Position numbers and translations under genes: made by a program. Shown piece after piece: positions 8,227 to 15,741 of a stretch of 21,173 bases of DNA; within the stretch, counting starts at the first letter, position 1; each line of letters starts with the position of its first letter. The notes under the pieces were generated by a model. The model searched no databases and was not told where the DNA came from. It saw only the letters and a list, made by a program, of their open reading frames with translations. Source of the stretch: a bacterium. GTDB lineage: Bacteria; UBP14; UBA6098; JAFGQG01. The stretch lies in assembly GCA_016930435.1 (NCBI GenBank), contig JAFGGQ010000151.1, positions 1 through 21,173 of the forward strand. The letters are read 5' to 3'.

Positions 8227-8232
8227 TAAATT
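8204..8232 (+). promoter_or_regulatory. Candidate promoter of the pil run
   Basis: TTGACA (8204-8209) inside the end of the Ppx/GppA gene, 17-base spacer, TAAATT (8227-8232). It would give a leader of about 100 bases before pilM. A TATAAT at 8252-8257 is a second possible -10 but lacks a good -35. Confidence 0.4.
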
Positions 8233-8340
8233 CCTTAATAAGTATAGTATATATAATTATTTGGCGTTATCTTAATAAGAAACATTATAAAAAGGATATA
8301 ACTTACTATAAAAGAATAGCATAAGCAGAATTTCATTATT

Positions 8341-9399
8341 ATGAAGATTTTTTCAAAGAAAAAGGACTCGGTTAGTGTAGGTTTGGACATAGGCTCCTTC
8401 AGCATCAAGGTTATTCAGCTTGAGCATCTTCCTAATGGGGATGCCAAGTTGCTGGGTTATTCAATGAAGGAAATTCCCCGTGAAGCCATCGTGGAGAAAG
8501 AGATTCGGGATCATGAAGGGGTTTTAGACTCGATCCAGACCGCTATCGAAAAAGTTGATCCGGCCATCCGCGAAGTTTCAATTTCACTTTGTGGACGGAG
8601 GGTTTTCACTGATATTTTACAGGTGAAGATTCCCAAAAAGAAGGAGAATTTGCGGGAATCCATAATGGTTGAAGCAGAGCAGAAGCTGCCCATGGGTACC
8701 GAAGGTTTGACCATTGACTATGACATTATAAAGGAATCACCTGACGGCGAGACAGCAGAAGTTGTAATGGTTGCGGTACATAGCGATTTCCTGCGGGATT
8801 ATGTTCTACTGCTCCAGGATGGCGGCTACCACATCCTCGGAGTGGACGTTGACTACATTTCCCTTTATAATGTTCTGAAACAGAATATTGACATTGAAAC
8901 TGATGATCCCCAGGTAATTATCAACATTGGCCATTCGATCACCAATCTGACTTTTATTCAAAATAAGGTTTATCAAGGTGTACGGGACATTTCCAGTGGT
9001 ACCCTGGACATCTGGAGATCACTTCAAAACCGCTTCCGTATAACCCCTGAGGACATTCATAAATTGATGACCGGGGCATCTCAATGGGAGGATCCCGCGG
9101 AATTCCAATCCGGTTTATTCGCAGCTACCGATGAATTAAAGATGGGTCTGGATATGGCATTCAGTTATTTCGAGAATCTATCTAAGGGCCAATCCATATC
9201 CCGACTCTATATAACCGGAGGAGGAACACTTATCCCATTCCTTACCGATATCATTTCTGAAAAGCTGGAGATCCCTCATCAAATATTAGATCCCTTTAGC
9301 CGCCTGGTATATGAACCATCATTGTTCACCAATCAGACCCCGGATAAAGTCAGTCCCATGTTCTCCGTTGCAGTGGGACTTGCATTGAGGAGAGATTAG
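8341..9399 (+). CDS. pilM: Type IV pilus assembly ATPase-like protein PilM
   Basis: A 352-residue actin-like cytoplasmic protein of the type IV pilus alignment complex, which binds the N-terminal tail of PilN. It has the SHS2-containing ASKHA fold of PilM/FtsA: SVGLDIGSFSIKVIQLE (phosphate-1, residues 12-28), the EAEQKLPMG segment typical of PilM, VIINIGHSITNLTF (phosphate-2) and LYITGGGTLIPFL (adenosine site). In the phosphate-2 loop the usual Asp is replaced by Asn (NIG). Full length for the family. It is the first gene of the run and ends two bases before pilN. No clear ribosome site precedes the ATG; the AT-rich leader from about 8240 may matter for expression. Confidence 0.95.
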   Translation: MKIFSKKKDSVSVGLDIGSFSIKVIQLEHLPNGDAKLLGYSMKEIPREAIVEKEIRDHEGVLDSIQTAIEKVDPAIREVSISLCGRRVFTDILQVKIPKKKENLRESIMVEAEQKLPMGTEGLTIDYDIIKESPDGETAEVVMVAVHSDFLRDYVLLLQDGGYHILGVDVDYISLYNVLKQNIDIETDDPQVIINIGHSITNLTFIQNKVYQGVRDISSGTLDIWRSLQNRFRITPEDIHKLMTGASQWEDPAEFQSGLFAATDELKMGLDMAFSYFENLSKGQSISRLYITGGGTLIPFLTDIISEKLEIPHQILDPFSRLVYEPSLFTNQTPDKVSPMFSVAVGLALRRD

Positions 9400-9401
9400 G
9401 C

Positions 9402-10094
9402 ATGATCAGAATAAACCTGCTTCCCCCGGAACTTAAGAAAAAAAAGAAATCTGCCATTATTGACCGCTTTTTTTTCTATATCATTCTGGGGATCATAGCC
9501 GAATGTATATTGCTATTTTTGGTCTCACTGGGGCAGAAAACGGAGATCGATAATCTGGAGATCAGGTTAGCTCAAACCAAGGATGAGATAACCAAGTACC
9601 GGGCTCAGATCGCTTTGGTTAATGAACTGGGAAAGCTTAAAGACAGTATTCAAGGGCGGATGAATGCCCTGCAAACCTTAGAGAGCCAACGACCTATCTG
9701 GATCAAGGTACTGCAGGATTTCAGCAAAATATCCCCCGATTTTTTGTGGTATAGAAAATTTGCAGAGATTGGAGACCGCCTGGAATTCGAGGGCATAAGT
9801 TTCTCTATTAAAAATATTGCAACCCTTCTTGTTCGTCTAATGAAATCGGAGTTTTATACAAATGTTTCCCTGGTTTACATCCAAAAGGGAGAGCTTTCGG
9901 GTTTCACTACTTACTCCTTTCGCATGACTGCCGATATGATAAAAACTGCAGGAGAGGGTGTACCCGGAGAATTTTCAGTGCCGGTTTCAGGTGAGCAGCA
10001 AGCTGAACCACCCGGTAAATTGGTAGCCAAGGGCAGAAAAGCACTGGGAGTGGACCGTAACGAAGCAAAAAGCGCAATGGAAGCATTACAATAA
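9402..10094 (+). CDS. pilN: Type IV pilus alignment protein PilN
   Basis: A 230-residue inner-membrane bitopic protein. The first residues, MIRINLLPPELKKKKK, contain the conserved INLLP motif that docks into PilM in characterised systems. A membrane helix follows (about 24-46), then a coiled coil (about 48-80) and a periplasmic ferredoxin-like domain (about 95-175). After residue 180 a Pro/Gly/Glu-rich, probably disordered tail extends beyond the usual PilN end. Ribosome site GGAG lies upstream inside the pilM end. PilN pairs with PilO, encoded next, to form the periplasmic frame of the pilus machine. Confidence 0.93.
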   Translation: MIRINLLPPELKKKKKSAIIDRFFFYIILGIIAECILLFLVSLGQKTEIDNLEIRLAQTKDEITKYRAQIALVNELGKLKDSIQGRMNALQTLESQRPIWIKVLQDFSKISPDFLWYRKFAEIGDRLEFEGISFSIKNIATLLVRLMKSEFYTNVSLVYIQKGELSGFTTYSFRMTADMIKTAGEGVPGEFSVPVSGEQQAEPPGKLVAKGRKALGVDRNEAKSAMEALQ

Positions 10095-10109
10095 AAGAGT
10101 TAAAATACT

Positions 10110-10736
10110 ATGGACCTTAAAAACCCCACAACACAGAAAATACTCGGCGGATTAATTATATTCCTGATCATCCTGGTTACATGGTATTTAACATCTTATT
10201 CCAAGAAAGCTGAAGAAATACGCAACCTGGAAAGCCAGAATGAAGAATTAGCACTGGAGCTCGAAAAAATCAAACTGAAAGCCAAATCACTGGACCAGCT
10301 TAAAGAGGAAGCAAAGGAAATCTATATCAAATATAAATTACTGGAGAATCTTATGCCTCCCCAAAGGAATGTACCAGATTTTCTTGATAAACTCTATAGT
10401 GCCGCAAAGGAATGCGGGGTTCTGATCAATGAGATCACACCTGAGCCATCATCCCCTATCGACTTCTACTTTAGCGACCCCTATACAATTCAGTTTATTA
10501 CCTCCTACAATCAACTGGGTCAATTTTTTAGTAAGGTTGTAAATTTCCCCGTGGTCATATTACCATCCAATCTTCGTTTAGAGCAAAATCCGGTTCAGGG
10601 AGTAGGAAATCAAACCGTGAATGTCTCTGCCATCTTAACTACTTACCATATAACCGAGTCCAACAAACTTAAACCACCCAAGGAATTAGGGATAGAAATC
10701 GATGATGATTTGACCAAACAGGAAACTATACGATAA
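10110..10736 (+). CDS. pilO: Type IV pilus alignment protein PilO
   Basis: A 208-residue bitopic inner-membrane protein. A membrane helix at about 10-29 (GGLIIFLIILVTWYLTSY) is followed by a Glu/Lys-rich coiled coil (about 30-75), the segment LLENLMPPQRNVPDFLDKLY typical of PilO, and a ferredoxin-like periplasmic domain holding YNQLGQFFSKVVNFPVVIL (about 131-149). In known systems PilO forms heterodimers with PilN and holds PilP. Position between pilN and pilP confirms the identity. Length is normal. Confidence 0.93.
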   Translation: MDLKNPTTQKILGGLIIFLIILVTWYLTSYSKKAEEIRNLESQNEELALELEKIKLKAKSLDQLKEEAKEIYIKYKLLENLMPPQRNVPDFLDKLYSAAKECGVLINEITPEPSSPIDFYFSDPYTIQFITSYNQLGQFFSKVVNFPVVILPSNLRLEQNPVQGVGNQTVNVSAILTTYHITESNKLKPPKELGIEIDDDLTKQETIR

Positions 10737-10741
10737 TAATC

Positions 10742-11731
10742 ATGAATAAGAAACTATTTTACATATTGTTATTAATCCCTATTATTATCCTGACCGGGCA
10801 GCTCATTTCCCAGATAGAGAACGCTCCTGCTTATGAGATCATCGGTTTAAAACACACCATTTCTGGGAGTTTGACCACAGTAACGATACAGACTTCCCGG
10901 AAACCCGAGATCACCCATCAGCAGTTGACCCGCCCTCCCAGATTGGTAGTTGATTTCATTAATGCCCGTATAAGATTGCCCCGGAAAGATTATTTTGATC
11001 TGCCTCCGGGAATAGTAATGTACATTCGTACAAGTCAATTTCAGGAAAAACCAGTGCCGATTTCGCGATTTGTTCTTGACCTTGCCGAAAGAACCACTAA
11101 TTTTAATGTTATTATTGAAGATAACAGTATAAAGATTGCGCTGGTCACCACAGGCTATCCGAATTTCCCGGAATGGAAGGTAGGTGAAGTGGAAAAAACA
11201 ATGACTTTAGATGTCCCCCAGGACAGTCAAGCCACTACAGGTCAACTGGAAATAGCAACCACTGATACCCAGCCCGGGCAACCGAAACCCGGTGAAACAA
11301 CCACTCATATACCAGTGACAATATCAACAGACTCGGTTATTATCTCTGACAGCGCAGGAGTGATCGAGATAAAACCCCCCACTTATATGAGGCCGGAACT
11401 GAATTTCGTATATATGGACACCATCGGTGATTCTATTATTGAGCGCCGGGATCCATTCCTTCCCGTTAATCCTACCAAGGAGATGACCCTTGGAAAACCC
11501 ATCTTTCCTGACGTGGAACGAGTAGAAATAGTTGGTATTGTGGAAATCGGAGGGAAAGGCCATACTGCTATTCTTCAGGACAATCAGGGCTTCGGTTATA
11601 TCATGAGTGTAGGAGATAGCGTTCAAAATGGAAAATTGGTTGAGATTACCAGTAAAGAGGCTACCTTTATTATCGAAGAATTTGGCTGGACAAGAAGTAT
11701 TACCCTTACATTACCCGAGGAAAAATTTTGA
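10742..11731 (+). CDS. pilP: PilP-like protein with N-terminal AMIN domain
   Basis: A 329-residue periplasmic protein with an unusual architecture. Residues 1-24 are a signal peptide or membrane anchor with no cysteine, so it is not a lipoprotein, unlike the classical PilP. Residues about 33-133 are an AMIN domain (VTIQTSRKPEITHQQLTRPP, then LVVDFINARI and FVLDLAE), a fold that binds peptidoglycan and localises envelope proteins; it is normally found at the N-terminus of PilQ. Residues 135-232 are a Thr/Pro-rich linker. Residues 234-325 are the PilP beta domain: RRDPFLPV, VEIVGIVEIGGKGHTAILQD, then a GYIMSVGD segment and a final beta strand. The PilP domain should contact PilN/PilO and the PilQ N0 domain. 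The gene ends in a four-base overlap with pilQ (TTGA). Confidence 0.88.
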   Translation: MNKKLFYILLLIPIIILTGQLISQIENAPAYEIIGLKHTISGSLTTVTIQTSRKPEITHQQLTRPPRLVVDFINARIRLPRKDYFDLPPGIVMYIRTSQFQEKPVPISRFVLDLAERTTNFNVIIEDNSIKIALVTTGYPNFPEWKVGEVEKTMTLDVPQDSQATTGQLEIATTDTQPGQPKPGETTTHIPVTISTDSVIISDSAGVIEIKPPTYMRPELNFVYMDTIGDSIIERRDPFLPVNPTKEMTLGKPIFPDVERVEIVGIVEIGGKGHTAILQDNQGFGYIMSVGDSVQNGKLVEITSKEATFIIEEFGWTRSITLTLPEEKF

Positions 11732-13029
11732 AGACGTTAACGCCTAAAATACTGTTTTTATTGGTTCTAATTGCCTTGATTACTTATATACTGCCTGTTT
11801 TTAGCCAGCAGGATCAGGTTTTTAATAACCTTACCTTCCAGCACGCAAATATTCGGGCGGTCTTTCAGTTCCTTGCCGAAACCGGGAACCTCAACATCGT
11901 AGTTGATCCTACTGTCAGCGGGAGTATTACCCTGCAATTAAAAAATATCTCCTGGCAAAAAGTGATGGATATTATACTGGAGACTTTTGATCTCACCTCT
12001 ATTCCCAATCAGGGTTACGTGAGGATCATGAGAACAGAAGACTATCAAAATGAGCTTTTAAGCGACAGGGAATTTTTGGAGAAGCAAAAAGATTTACTCG
12101 ATTTGGAAACCAGGGTGATTAAGATCAACAATGCGACTGCCGATGAGGTTGCCCCTTCAGTACAGCCAGCTCTCTCCAAACGCGGTCAGATCACCGTGGA
12201 TCAGCGTTCGAACTCATTGATTATTAAAGAATTACCGGGTAATTTCCCTAATGTAATGGCCCTTATAAATTCACTGGATAAGGAAACCGGTCAACTTAAG
12301 ATATCCGGTAAATATATGCTGATAGATTCAGATTTTATGAGGGAATTAGGGGTTCGCTGGAAAGCTCAACAGCTTGAGCAGGACAAGGATTTAGTTGATG
12401 TCGAGAAATTACCGGCGGCAGAAAAGGTAACCGATGGCGAACGGATGGAGCTGTTCTCCGAAACCGACCTGGTAGCTACCCAGCTTGGGCAATTCCGATG
12501 GGGAATTATATCCGGAAATTTCAATCTGGAAGCCCAAATCTCTGCAATGACATCCAATGGCAAGGGCAGGATCATTGACCATCCCGAGATCATCACCCTT
12601 GATAATATGGAAGCGGAAATATACAGTGGGGAAAAAGTCCCTATTTTCACTATGACAGAAGCCGGAAATGCTACCGCAACCTTTTACACTACTGGAACCA
12701 AGCTTACAGTTACGCCTCACATCACCTCGGAGGATCGAATCCTGATGAAACTCACTTGCGAGCGTTCAGCCTTTGCCCCCTCCGCTGCCGGTGGGGTTAC
12801 TTTTACCATTCTTACTAAAAATGCAAATACCAATGTGCTGGTCAGTGATGGAGAGACTATAGTGATCGGCGGATTAACCACTCAGGACACTAAAACCATT
12901 GAATCCGGTGTACCCTTTTTCAAGGACCTGCCATTGATCGGGAAATTATTTAAATACAACCGTGAAACTACTACTACTGCAGACCTGGTATTTTTTATTA
13001 CTCCGGAGATCTTAGTACGGGAAGACTAA
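11728..13029 (+). CDS. pilQ: Type IV pilus secretin PilQ, short form without AMIN
   Basis: A 433-residue outer-membrane secretin, the channel through which the pilus leaves the cell. Residues 1-26 are a signal peptide (cleavage after VFS). Residues 34-102 are the N0/STN domain (FQHANIRAVFQFLAETGNLN). Residues 126-190 are one N1 domain ending in VDQRSNSLIIKELP. Residues about 190-431 are the secretin barrel domain, with GKGRIIDHPEIITLDN, the GEKVPIF motif, VSDGETIVIGGLTT and FFKDLPLIGKLFKYN. Typical PilQ proteins are much longer and begin with one or more AMIN domains; none is present here, the AMIN domain being on PilP. The start is TTG, overlapping the pilP stop, with GAGG about seven bases upstream, suggesting translational coupling. 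Confidence 0.93.
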   Translation: MKTLTPKILFLLVLIALITYILPVFSQQDQVFNNLTFQHANIRAVFQFLAETGNLNIVVDPTVSGSITLQLKNISWQKVMDIILETFDLTSIPNQGYVRIMRTEDYQNELLSDREFLEKQKDLLDLETRVIKINNATADEVAPSVQPALSKRGQITVDQRSNSLIIKELPGNFPNVMALINSLDKETGQLKISGKYMLIDSDFMRELGVRWKAQQLEQDKDLVDVEKLPAAEKVTDGERMELFSETDLVATQLGQFRWGIISGNFNLEAQISAMTSNGKGRIIDHPEIITLDNMEAEIYSGEKVPIFTMTEAGNATATFYTTGTKLTVTPHITSEDRILMKLTCERSAFAPSAAGGVTFTILTKNANTNVLVSDGETIVIGGLTTQDTKTIESGVPFFKDLPLIGKLFKYNRETTTTADLVFFITPEILVRED

Positions 13030-13047
13030 CTCAAACTGAGAGGACCT

Positions 13048-14127
13048 ATGAATTATGCCATTATCCTGGCCGGAGGCCGGGGAGAACGCTTCTGGCCATT
13101 ATCCACCCGAAACAAACCTAAACAACTGCTCTCTATTTTTTCGGAAAGCAGCATGCTCGAGGAAACCATTAAAAGGGTTGAAATGCTGATCCCCCGGGAT
13201 AAGATCAAAATTGTTACCAATATGGAGATAAAAGAGCAGATTCAGAACATTATCCCGGTCCTCAATGAAAAGAATTTCCTGATTGAGCCCTGCAATCGCA
13301 ATACCGCCGCAGCAATCGGATTGGCGGCGATAAAACTAATCCAGGAAGACCCTCAGGCTATAATGTGCGTCCTGCCATCAGATCACATCATAGAACCCCG
13401 GGATAAGTTTGTCGAAGCTTTGAAATGCGCAACTGAGACCGTGGCAAATGAGAAAATCCTGGTTCTTTTCGGAGTCGAACCCACCCGCCCGGAGACCAAC
13501 TATGGCTATATAGAAGTCGGAGAAGAATGCCTTAATGAGTACAATATCTCCTGCCGGAAGGTGGTTCAATTCAAAGAAAAACCATCCAGGGTGCTGGCTC
13601 AGGAATTCTATCTGGATCATAAACATCTCTGGAACAGCGGCATGTTCATCTGGAAAGCCAGCGATATCCTGGAGGCAATAAAAACCTATTTGCCAGAATT
13701 GCATTATAGCCTCAATGAATACCAGAAGTTCATTGGTACCGAACTCGAATCCGCCCGGCTTGACCAGACCTATCAGGACCTGGAAGACATTTCCATCGAT
13801 TATGGGATACTTGAAAAAGCCCAGAACGTCCGGGCATGCTGGGCAAACTTCAAATGGGACGATGTTGGGTCCTGGTTGGCAATCGATCGGGTTATGGATC
13901 AGGATAATAATAGTAATACTATAATCGGAAACACTACACTCATCAACACCTACAACTCCACTATCATTAATAATACCGAGGACCTGATATTCGTGGATGG
14001 AGTTTCCGATCTGTTAATAGTAAAAACGGATTCTTCCCTTCTTCTTTTACATAAAAGCAGAATTGATGATATGCGTAAGATAGTTGATATTCTGAAGAAT
14101 AAAGAGGAATTGAAAAAGTACCTTTAG
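13048..14127 (+). CDS. manC: Mannose-1-phosphate guanylyltransferase
   Basis: A 359-residue cytoplasmic enzyme that makes GDP-mannose from mannose 1-phosphate and GTP, for surface polysaccharide or protein glycosylation. The nucleotide-binding motif GGRGERFWPLSTRNKPKQ is at residues 9-26. Also visible: VLPSDHII, VQFKEKPS and HLWNSGMFIWKAS, all hallmarks of the GDP-mannose pyrophosphorylase family, and NFKWDDVGSW near residue 268. It is the single-domain form; the C-terminal cupin phosphomannose isomerase domain of bifunctional ManC/AlgA is absent. It starts 18 bases after pilQ with a GAGAGG ribosome site, so it belongs to the pil transcript. That position could link pilus or exopolysaccharide production, but this is an inference. 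Confidence 0.93.
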   Translation: MNYAIILAGGRGERFWPLSTRNKPKQLLSIFSESSMLEETIKRVEMLIPRDKIKIVTNMEIKEQIQNIIPVLNEKNFLIEPCNRNTAAAIGLAAIKLIQEDPQAIMCVLPSDHIIEPRDKFVEALKCATETVANEKILVLFGVEPTRPETNYGYIEVGEECLNEYNISCRKVVQFKEKPSRVLAQEFYLDHKHLWNSGMFIWKASDILEAIKTYLPELHYSLNEYQKFIGTELESARLDQTYQDLEDISIDYGILEKAQNVRACWANFKWDDVGSWLAIDRVMDQDNNSNTIIGNTTLINTYNSTIINNTEDLIFVDGVSDLLIVKTDSSLLLLHKSRIDDMRKIVDILKNKEELKKYL

Positions 14128-14131
14128 GTGA
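14126..14131 (+). promoter_or_regulatory. Ribosome site deciding the SPOR lipoprotein start
   Basis: AGGTGA, overlapping the manC stop, lies five bases before the ATG at 14137. It also contains the GTG at 14128 that would otherwise be a candidate start. Confidence 0.55.
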
Positions 14132-14136
14132 CCATT

Positions 14137-14622
14137 ATGAGATATCTGATCCTCTATGTTTTGATTTTTGCCTTGATACTCGAGGGATGTACATCCATTT
14201 CAGTAGTTAAAGAGAAACAGGATGATACTGCAAAAAAGGAGATCATCCCGGAGGAGGCTCTGGTGAAACCCCCGGTGGTAGTAGCAGAAAAAGAACCTGG
14301 TGAATATCAGCCTCAAGGAGGCAGTTCTATACCTAATCCATATTCCGAAGCGAATCAGCCCTCTCCCGGCGGTGTCGTCAGCCAGTTAGGCTGGCGAGTC
14401 CAGTTATTTAATACCGACAAAAAAGTTGAAGCGGATGATTTCGAGAAGCAGGCAGTTGAAAAATTAGGAATGAAAATCTACAATGAATACGAACCACCCT
14501 ATTATAAAATCAGGGTAGGCAATTGTGAAACCCCCGAAGAGGCCGAGAAACTCCTGGAAAAGGTTAAGGAGAACGGCTATAAGAACGCCTGGATTGTTCA
14601 ATGCCGAATCCTAATAGAATGA
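14137..14622 (+). CDS. SPOR-domain lipoprotein
   Basis: A 161-residue predicted outer-membrane lipoprotein. The signal peptide (residues 1-17) ends in ILEGC, with Cys18 acylated; Glu at -2 is unusual for a lipobox. A Pro/Glu-rich linker (about 20-78) would span part of the periplasm. The C-terminal SPOR domain (about 82-161) holds GWRVQLFNTDKKVEADDFE, YEPPYYKIRVGNCETPEEAE and a final AWIVQCRI strand. SPOR domains bind peptidoglycan glycan strands stripped of stem peptides, often at division sites. The ATG at 14137 is preferred over a GTG at 14128 because AGGTGA fits it. It follows manC without a gap. Its position in the pil run suggests an envelope-anchoring role, unproven. Confidence 0.88.
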   Translation: MRYLILYVLIFALILEGCTSISVVKEKQDDTAKKEIIPEEALVKPPVVVAEKEPGEYQPQGGSSIPNPYSEANQPSPGGVVSQLGWRVQLFNTDKKVEADDFEKQAVEKLGMKIYNEYEPPYYKIRVGNCETPEEAEKLLEKVKENGYKNAWIVQCRILIE

Positions 14623-15278
14623 TCACCAGCCAGGTGATCACCACTCATCATTATTTCCAATCACCTCTACTTAAGCACCAGATCGCGGTGAACCTTGAAA
14701 AAGGCGGACTTCTCCTCTACCCTACCGAAACCACCTACGGATTAGGCTGTAATGCTTTCCTGACCGAAAGCATCAGGAGGATCAATAAGATCAAGAACCG
14801 CCCTGAAGAAAAACCTCAAATAATGCTTATTAATTTCTCAAATATTCAAAAATGGATTGCAAATTATAAAATTTATAGCAAATTGATTGAAAAATTATGG
14901 CCAGGACCGATTACAATGATACTTAGAAGCAATCAAAAAATACCAGAAATTCTACAAAATCAATCCGGAGCGACTGCTTTCAGGGTATCTCCCTCCACAT
15001 TCATTAAGGATCTCTTATCCAACCTCGATTTTCCGATCACATCCACGAGCGCTAATATAAGCGGTGAACCCTTGCCCGATAATAGGGCAAAACTAATCCA
15101 AATGTTCAAGGATAAAGTTGATTATATAATCACTGGTGAAGAACAAGCCCCTAACCAATATTCTACCATTATAGATGTTCTTGATTTTCCGCGAAAGATA
15201 AGGGTTTTAAGGGAGGGGGCTTACCCCCTGGCTAAACTGAAGGAGTATTTTCCGAATGTTCACTGGGAAACAATATAA
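14601..15278 (+). CDS. tsaC: Threonylcarbamoyl-AMP synthase (TsaC/YrdC family)
   Basis: A 225-residue YrdC-fold enzyme that makes L-threonylcarbamoyl-AMP from Thr, bicarbonate and ATP, the first step of t6A37 modification of tRNAs reading ANN codons. Motifs: LLYPTETTYGLGCNAF (about 38-53), KNRPEEKPQIMLI, WPGPITMILRSN, and TSTSANISGEPLPDN near 146-160. The Sua5 C-terminal domain is absent, so it is the short TsaC type. It overlaps the SPOR gene; an alternative ATG at 14619 would overlap the SPOR stop as ATGA and give 219 residues, and neither start has a clear ribosome site. The middle (about 14815-14960) is visibly more AT-rich than its neighbours. The next gene overlaps its end by 23 bases. 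Confidence 0.92.
   Translation: MPNPNRMITSQVITTHHYFQSPLLKHQIAVNLEKGGLLLYPTETTYGLGCNAFLTESIRRINKIKNRPEEKPQIMLINFSNIQKWIANYKIYSKLIEKLWPGPITMILRSNQKIPEILQNQSGATAFRVSPSTFIKDLLSNLDFPITSTSANISGEPLPDNRAKLIQMFKDKVDYIITGEEQAPNQYSTIIDVLDFPRKIRVLREGAYPLAKLKEYFPNVHWETI
14620..14640 (+). repeat. Hairpin over the SPOR stop / tsaC start
   Basis: TGATCACC (14620-14627), five-base loop, GGTGATCA (14633-14640): a perfect eight-base-pair stem that contains the SPOR stop codon and two bases of the alternative tsaC ATG at 14619. Confidence 0.5.
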
Positions 15279-15741
15279 AATACTATTAGTCTGCTCCGGC
15301 AATACCTGCCGTAGTCCTATGGCCGAAGGTATCGCAAATTATTTATTGACAACAGGTGATATTAGTGGTATATCTTTCCAGTCAGCTGGAACCCTTCACG
15401 TACCGGAAAATCCGCCATCTTCAGAGGCTGTTAAGGTGTGCCGGGAGAAGGGAATAGACATTTCAGGCCACCGCTCCAAGCAGATCACCTATGATATGTT
15501 AAAAGGAGCGGATCTGATCTTGGTTATGGCTGAATCAAATCGTAAGGATATTGGCCTTAGTTTTCCCAGTTGCCTGACCCGGACCTTCCTTCTTACCGAA
15601 TATCAAAGCGATGAGCTCCCTTACGATGTGCCCGATCCGATAGGCATGGGTTACCAAGCTTACAAAAAAGTCTTTGATATTCTCTATCACCACCTTACTC
15701 GAATTATTAAGAGTTTCAGCCAGAAGAGCAAAGAGCAATGA
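15256..15741 (+). CDS. Low-molecular-weight phosphatase, protein-arginine-phosphatase-like
   Basis: A 161-residue member of the low-molecular-weight protein phosphatase family. The P-loop CSGNTCRSPMAEG has nucleophile Cys13 and Arg19; the general-acid loop is DVPDPIG with Asp127. In this family a Thr in the loop (GNT, here Thr17) is found in the arginine phosphatase YwlE, while tyrosine phosphatases usually have Ile (GNI). The sequence thus favours phospho-arginine activity, though arsenate-reductase-like or Tyr activity cannot be excluded. It overlaps tsaC by 23 bases; tsaC (ywlC) and ywlE are also near neighbours in Bacillus. AAGGAG at 15239-15244 precedes the ATG. A 3' overlap of four bases (ATGA) joins it to the next gene. 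Confidence 0.88.
   Translation: MFTGKQYKILLVCSGNTCRSPMAEGIANYLLTTGDISGISFQSAGTLHVPENPPSSEAVKVCREKGIDISGHRSKQITYDMLKGADLILVMAESNRKDIGLSFPSCLTRTFLLTEYQSDELPYDVPDPIGMGYQAYKKVFDILYHHLTRIIKSFSQKSKEQ

Noticed and set aside
13378-13704. 108-codon minus-strand open frame inside manC
   Set aside because: Shadow of a fully supported enzyme gene.
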